Below, one piece after another: positions 57,968 to 64,000 of a DNA stretch of 64,000 nt (position 1 is its first letter; every line of letters begins with the position of its first letter). The DNA is from Tragulus kanchil (Eukaryota; Chordata; Mammalia; Artiodactyla; Tragulidae), in the NCBI GenBank assembly GCA_022376925.1, contig JAIOJX010000025.1:140389301-140453300 (forward strand). The letters are read 5' to 3'. A model generated the notes under the pieces. The model saw only the letters and a list, made by a program, of their open reading frames with translations. It was not told the DNA's origin and did no database searches. The position numbers and the translations under genes were made by a program.

Positions 57968-60115
57968 CATTTAAGAAACTGGAATTTGTATCAAGATTTT
58001 CTATTTGCCCCTGAAGATTAACTAGAGATATAAGAACTGTGTGCTGCATTGGGTAACAGAGCCTTCTACTCCATTTCTACCTCTGGCAGTGTCCATTTAG
58101 CCATTTGCAGACAGATACCTCTCACAACCATAAATGTCATTCTGACCTCTGAATTATCAGTTTACTTCCTGTCTCATGAGGTTTGATTAAAAAATTATTG
58201 CTTGGGCTTCCCCTGGTGGTCCAGTGGGTAAGGACACCGCCTTGCAGTGCAAGGGGCGCCGGTTCGATCCCTGGCCTGGGAAGATCCCACGTGCTGTGGA
58301 GCAGCTGGACCGATGTGTCCAATCACCAAGCCGGAGCTCTGGAGTGCATGCGCCCAAAGCCGGTGCTCTGTGACAACAGACGCTACCGCGGTGGGAGGCC
58401 CACATGGGCCAGAGAACAAAGACGGATGAAAATAGAGAAATGAAAGACCAATAGAAGTGGCCTGCTTGCTCCCCTCCCTCCCCAACCTGACCCCTGCCCA
58501 AAATAAAAAAAATAAATAAATCAAAAAAAAAATCATTGCTTGAGCTAGTTACCTGCAAGTACCTTTGAAGCTGATAAAATAATCCAATCACTTTCAAATC
58601 TAATTTCAATATTTATCCCATTGATGGCCTGTGCAGGAGAACAGGTAAGATCATTCTTGCCCGCACTCTCTCAGTCATTTATCCAGGTTAATGTCATTTG
58701 CTGTCCTGCTGCCTGTCTGGCTGTCTCCCACATTGAAATCAATCTTTACTTTCTGAACCACACAGGCTGCTTTTCCTTTTCCAACATCTAAAATTCACAG
58801 GAGGCATTTCCTTTTCCAACAAACACTCTCTACCATTTTTGAACATAAAAATAAGGATTCTGATATTTTCAGTTTCCCCTTGTAATTTTCTCCTCTGCCA
58901 AATCCTGAATAGCAATAATGTGTTTATAAGGCTTTCCTGCAGGAGTCCATCCATAGGACCTTACAATGCCATGCTGTGTCACAGACACCTGGATTTGGAA
59001 CTCAATCCTTTTTTATTTAAGATAAGGCTATATTTAATACTTTCTGTGTTAAGCAAAGAATCTGTTTGATGCTGCATTTAAGAAACTGGAATTTGTATCA
59101 AGATTTTCTATTTGCCCCTGAAGATTAACTAGAGATATAAGAACTGTGTGCTGCATTGGGTAACAGAGCCTTCTACTCCATTTCTACCTCTGGCAGTGTC
59201 CATTTAGCCATTTGCAGACAGATACCTCTCACAACCATAAATGTCATTCTGACCTCTGAATTATCAGTTTACTTCCTGTCTCATGAGGTTTGATTAAAAA
59301 ATTATTGCTTGGGCTTCCCCTGGTGGTCCAGTGGGTAAGGACACCGCCTTGCAGTGCAAGGGGCGCCGGTTCGATCCCTGGCCTGGGAAGATCCCACGTG
59401 CTGTGGAGCAGCTGGACCGATGTGTCCAATCACCAAGCCGGAGCTCTGGAGTGCATGCGCCCAAAGCCGGTGCTCTGTGACAACAGACGCTACCGCGGTG
59501 GGAGGCCCACATGGGCCAGAGAACAAAGACGGATGAAAATAGAGAAATGAAAGACCAATAGAAGTGGCCTGCTTGCTCCCCTCCCTCCCCAACCTGACCC
59601 CTGCCCAAAATAAAAAAAATAAATAAATCAAAAAAAAAAATCATTGCTTGAGCTAGTTACCTGCAAGTACCTTTGAAGCTGATAAAATAATCCAATCACT
59701 TTCAAATCTAATTTCAATATTTATCCCATTGATGGCCTGTGCAGGAGAACAGGTAAGATCATTCTTGCCCGCACTCTCTCAGTCATTTATCCAGGTTAAT
59801 GTCATTTGCTGTCCTGCTGCCTGTCTGGCTGTCTCCCACATTGAAATCAATCTTTACTTTCTGAACCACACAGGCTGCTTTTCCTTTTCCAACATCTAAA
59901 ATTCACAGGAGGCATTTCCTTTTCCAACAAACACTCTCTACCATTTTTGAACATAAAAATAAGGATTCTGATATTTTCAGTTTCCCCTTGTAATTTTCTC
60001 CTCTGCCAAATCCTGAATAGCAATAATGTGTTTATAAGGCTTTCCTGCAGGAGTCCATCCATAGGACCTTACAATGCCATGCTGTGTCACAGACACCTGG
60101 ATTTGGAACTCAATC
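57968..60115. repeat. Tandem direct duplication, period 1107 bp (overlaps the previous one)
   Basis: 57968-59007 recurs at 59075-60115. After 59,007 the first copy continues as a version of 60,140-60,180 lacking about 24 bp, then drifts off. Run lengths differ in the SINE tail (A9 vs A10). Confidence 0.94.
58193..58542 (+). mobile_element. CHR-type SINE, full length, sense (copy at 59300-59650)
   Basis: Element 58205-58530 with an A-rich tail; TSD AATTATTGCTTG / AATCATTGCTTG. Frames of 60-140 codons on both strands are SINE artefacts. Confidence 0.9.
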
Positions 60116-60221
60116 CTAGAGTTAGGAATTTAGGTATTAAATAAGATAAGGCTATATTTAATACTTTCTGTGTTAAGCAAGTATTTTTTTTCTCAATTAC
60201 TTAGCTGTTATTTGGGCTTAG

Positions 60222-60436
60222 CTGTTATCCTCAGTGACTCAGCAGGTAAATAATCCACCTGCAATGTAGGAAACATAGGAGACAAGGGTTTCATCTTTGA
60301 ATTGGGAAGATCTGCTGGAGGAGGCAATAGCATCCCACTCCAGCATTCTTGCCTGGAGAATCACATGGACAGAAGAGTGTGGTGGGAAATACTCACGGAG
60401 TTGCAAAGAGTCAGACATAACTGAGCAACTAAACAG
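60222..60436 (+). mobile_element. Bov-tA SINE, sense
   Basis: 'cctcagtgactcagcagg', 'cccactccagcattcttgcc', 'gagtcagacataactgagc'. Moderately diverged, with an insertion in the tRNA-like part. Confidence 0.83.
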
Positions 60437-62011
60437 CTGTTTGGTCCTTTCATGTCACTACAACTCTGATATAAACCTCATTTAACACATGAGGGAAATT
60501 TTAGAGATTAATTAACCTGCTCAAAGATAAGGTGGCAGAGTCTTCAACCATGCTCGGTAGTAGTGGCCTAGTGAGATTTGAAACTATAGCTGTTTGCCTT
60601 TGAAGCGCATCATCACTGACATCATCATTTACTCTTTAATAGCAGTTCAACAGTGTAGCAGGCTGGACCATTCTCTGCCCACATCTGCTTCATCTCCTTT
60701 TTTTCATCTTGAGCTCTCTCTTTGCTCAGATAACTAGATACCACTTACTCACCCTTTCAGTTTCTACATTGACATCAACCATGCAGTGATACCTTTTCTG
60801 CTCACACTTGACATTTCTACTTGGTGAAATTTGTTTCACTCATAGTTTCTTGTTTAACATCTGTCTTCCTTATGAGGTGGCAAACTCTGTTAGGACAGGA
60901 ATTGTCTGTGACTTGTTCACCACCATTATCTTTGGCACAAAGGACAGCTGTTGACTGTGGTGTATACATGTTTCTAGATACACAGATGAAAAGCAACACG
61001 TTTGTCTTGCACAGGGCCTAAAATGTAAAGATACTGTCCTTCAAGTTAGGATTTGTAAAAGAAACACATCTTTCTTTTCAAAGGGGATCATAGCACAATG
61101 CCCATTTTGAGGCCATTTAGACTCCATGAAATGCTACGAAAACACATAGACATATAACATACAGAATCCCCCCCTTCAAAGCTATAAAAAATGATTCATT
61201 TGATTAAAATAAGAGTGCTCCAAAAGACACTGGCTTGAAGTAATATTTTCAATTTTAATTGGAATTCTTGTTGTTCACAGAATATGTTCTTTTCCTTGGT
61301 TTTAGAGACTAGAGTTTACTTATTAGAATAGACCTATTTAAATTTCACCTTAATAAGATTTTCATGCAAGGATGAATCACAAATAAGAAATTAAATGGTT
61401 TTTGTTTCAACATATCAAATTATTTGTTCATAGTAAGATGATTAAACATAAAATAATGTATCAATACTTGATGCTTATTGCTGTGGACAAACCATAGGTA
61501 TTAATTCTTCAAATTGACATCTAATAACCTCCAATCAAGTGGTTCCAAACATCAGAACCATTTTAGGGAGAATTATTGGGAAACACAAATGACAATACAT
61601 CATTCCTGGATTTTTCTTAATATGTTTGGGTTAGAGTCATGAAATCTGTGATTTTGGAGAATTTAAATCTCCAAATAGGGTTGCGAGTAGCCAAAATTTT
61701 CAGTAATAAGATAGAAAATTTGACTTTGCCTCATACATAAACCACTACTTAATGATATGTTAGTACCTTGGGAGTTGAATTATTTCATATAGCAGTTGTG
61801 CAAATTTTCAGCATTCTTTTTCCAACCAAAATACAGGGGTCAGGAATTTTCATTCAACATTTATTTAAATAAAATGAGGTATAAAGATAGGCAGTAATCT
61901 TGGGGATGAAATTAATATAATGGCTCTTGGGTGCAATTGTTTTATGCACTGAATTCTACATTAGGGGCTATATTTCAAGCTATAGTAGGAGGCCACATAA
62001 AACTCAGTTCT

Positions 62012-62042
<31 letters not shown>

Positions 62043-62792
62043 ATATATATATCCTCAACATGTGCTTTTCTTTTAAAAGCAAAATACAGATTCATGACCA
62101 GAAAATTGAAGCTAAAATGTATACGAGAAGTATGTAATTTTCAAATCTTAATTTCGTTCTTTCTTAACCTGAATCCCAAATTGCTTTCAAAAGCCTCCAT
62201 TACTCCTGTATTATATAATACATCATTTAGGAAGCCAAGTTTTGGAAAAGAGTGTAGGAGAACTTTACTTAGAGCCATTATGTAAGAAAACCAGGACTAC
62301 CTCAGCCAAACTTCACAGAATTGATACACAAAGAAATGGAGGTGGAATGGGAAAGAGCTTTAATTTCTTATGAATGCCTTTTTTTCTCTTTGAAAAACTA
62401 TATTTAACTATGAAATAATTTTCTAGGTCCCAATAGTATTTGTGTGAGCTAGAAGCTCAGTAAGTGTTTTTTTCTCTGACAAAGTGTCTGATAGAAGTGT
62501 TAACAATGACAGACGAGGCAGCTTAGAGTGGTGTTTACCATGATAGAATGACATTACCACCATGCTCAGTCTGGATGAAGCCGCATACAGATCATGTATT
62601 ATTAGCTGGATTGAGAACAGATGATTCCTCTTTGTTGAACAAGCATCACAAAATCAGATGACTGATCTTTGTGTGTCAAACTGGGTTAATTTCTCAAAAG
62701 TTCATGTCTCAATTTTCTTTCCTAAAATTCTCAAATCAATCGATAGATGAATTTGGAAGTTGGAGAAGATAAATATTCAAGTTGGTTCCTTA
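60437..62792. other. Unique AT-rich sequence
   Basis: No gene or repeat family recognised over 2.3 kb apart from the (GT)n/(AT)n microsatellite at 62,013. Confidence 0.5.
62013..62052. repeat. (GT)n(AT)n microsatellite
   Basis: About 13 GT units followed by TATATATAT. Likely length-polymorphic. Confidence 0.92.
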
Positions 62793-63086
62793 AAGTTTTT
62801 CAATTTTTTTCCCCCATTGTGCCTCTTTTATTTATATTTATTTTCATCCATCTTTTATTTTTTGGCACGTGTGGGCCTCAAATTGCAGTGACCTCGCTCA
62901 CTGCAGAGCACTAGCTCTGGGCGCATGTACTCCAGATCGCTGGCTTGTAATTGAACACACTGGTCCAACTGCTCTGTGTCACTGTGTGATCTTCCCGGGC
63001 CAGGGATCAAACCAGTGTCCCTTGCACTTCAAGGCAGACTCTCTACCCCCTGAACCACCAGGGAAGCCCCAAGTTTTTCAATTTTT
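62793..63086 (-). mobile_element. CHR-type SINE, antisense, with perfect 16-bp TSD
   Basis: Element 62809-63070; reversed head 'ccaccagggaagcccc'. TSD AAGTTTTTCAATTTTT at 62793-62808 and 63071-63086 is perfect. Confidence 0.92.
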
Positions 63087-64000
63087 ATACTGTATAGTCC
63101 TAAGAAATAATTCATGATGGCCTTGGGAACCAGGAAAGAAGATACAATAGAGATTTCCCTCTTCCTTACATTTTCCAGTCCTTTTAATGGGAAAAATGAT
63201 TTACTTACTTGTTCCTTAATATTGTTCAGCAGTTTTATCACATAATTATAGCACAAATTACATACACTATAGAAGCTTGAATCACGCTTTCAAACAGTCC
63301 TTTGCCATTTGTAGATTTAAACATGTGAGGTTTCAGCAATGATCAATAATCATAAATGTTTGTCTAATGTAAAAACTTATTTGGAAAAAACACAAACTTG
63401 AACTCTATGTACTGATGCATTGGAGCCTATCACTGAGGCAGGTACTTAGTCAACGGGTCGAGAGTCATTTTTGGGCTCAATTCATTGTCATCCCTGAAAT
63501 ATGTCACTTCATGTCCCAAGCATTGTATACTTTGTGGAAAAGTAACTAAAAAACAAGTTTTGTACAAGTTAAAATGGTAGCTAAGTTGAAATGGGTACAT
63601 TAAAAATAGTTACTTTTGCTTGGAAGTACAGTTTGACCAAAACTAACAGTCTGTAGTCACATTTCCACATTCATGAAGGCATCAAGATTTATCATCTCTT
63701 GCATGTCAAATGTCTAAAGTACTGTCTGTACTTTAATATGATGAAATTTATTATTTCTTTTCATGAAAGCTGTTGTTGAACTTTGTCACACTTTCAATTC
63801 ATATTTAAAGGTGGGGAATAATTTAGCTTGCATTATCCTCAATTTCTCTGCATGTGCCACTATTAGAATGGTAAATTATGGTAGTATGCTTCATAGGGTT
63901 GAATTCCTCAGGCAATTCTCTCTGCTATTCTCAGTGATTAAACACTTAGTCATAAAGAGGTTTTATTTGAAGCTATGGCTATTAAACATGCACAGACACA
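63087..64000. other. Unique AT-rich sequence to the window end
   Basis: No feature recognised. Confidence 0.5.

Larger units (their letters stand above)
55979..58106. repeat. Tandem direct duplication, period 1089 bp
   Basis: 55979-57016 recurs at 57068-58106. The copies differ by one G ('ccaggaagc' vs 'ccagggaagc'). A 51-bp spacer (57,017-57,067) matches neither. Confidence 0.94.

Noticed and set aside
58187..58609. 140-codon minus-strand frame (and 116 codons at 59,294)
   Set aside because: It is the CHR SINE read backwards. Equivalent frames appear in the other full-length copies (20,465; 34,144; 43,530).
1..60115. Tandem ~1.1-kb repeats as a satellite, CRISPR-like array or real segmental duplication family
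   Set aside because: Each pair has its own unrelated sequence, so there is no shared repeat unit. Only the period is shared, and differences look like sequencing errors. An assembly origin is more likely, although it cannot be proven from the sequence alone.

Overview
The window is nuclear DNA of a ruminant artiodactyl (cattle, sheep or deer relatives). It is AT-rich and intron/intergenic-like, and it carries BovB LINE fragments, Bov-tA tRNA-Glu SINEs, whale/hippo/ruminant CHR-type tRNA-Glu SINEs and ruminant L1 3' ends. I find no host protein-coding exon, no functional tRNA or rRNA gene and no CRISPR array. Short open frames in the window fall inside repeats or are chance.

The only gene-bearing element is a class II (betaretrovirus-like, ERV-K group) endogenous retrovirus at 4,023-10,040. 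It has two 513-bp LTRs differing at three positions, a perfect 6-bp target-site duplication (AGTTGC), a tRNA-Lys1,2 primer binding site and a polypurine tract. Inside are a gag gene ending after one CCHC knuckle, a large pol deletion that removes protease, reverse transcriptase and RNase H, a frameshifted integrase and a short decayed env transmembrane remnant. The coding part looks much older than the LTR pair, which suggests a defective element that was mobilised in trans.

The dominant structural feature is a series of about 16 direct tandem duplications, all with a period of about 1.08-1.16 kb, affecting unrelated sequences (unique DNA, SINEs, LINEs, the ERV gag). Copies are nearly identical, differ mainly by homopolymer-length indels and small gaps, and several junctions carry 20-70 bp of degraded copies of nearby sequence. 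This looks like an assembly artefact (untrimmed overlaps of about 1.1 kb between noisy long-read contigs) rather than biology. If so, about 17 kb of the window is redundant and the real locus is about 47 kb.

Layout: 1-3,508 duplicated LINE-containing DNA; 4,023-10,040 ERV; 10,047-18,200 mostly unique DNA with scattered SINEs, L1 and BovB; 18,238-20,379 duplicated BovB with a nested L1 end; 20,474-23,745 SINE, unique DNA, BovB with nested Bov-tA; 24,250-29,427 an old L1 carrying a MaLR-like LTR that carries a Bov-tA, duplicated twice; 29,443-39,740 SINEs, old LTRs and a Tigger/MER2-like DNA transposon; 41,275-47,447 BovB and L1 fragments; 47,715-53,855 chained duplications; 53,856-55,700 repeat-poor DNA with a CpG-containing patch; 55,702-60,115 MaLR, Bov-tA and CHR SINE nest, duplicated; 60,116-64,000 mostly unique DNA with two SINEs.
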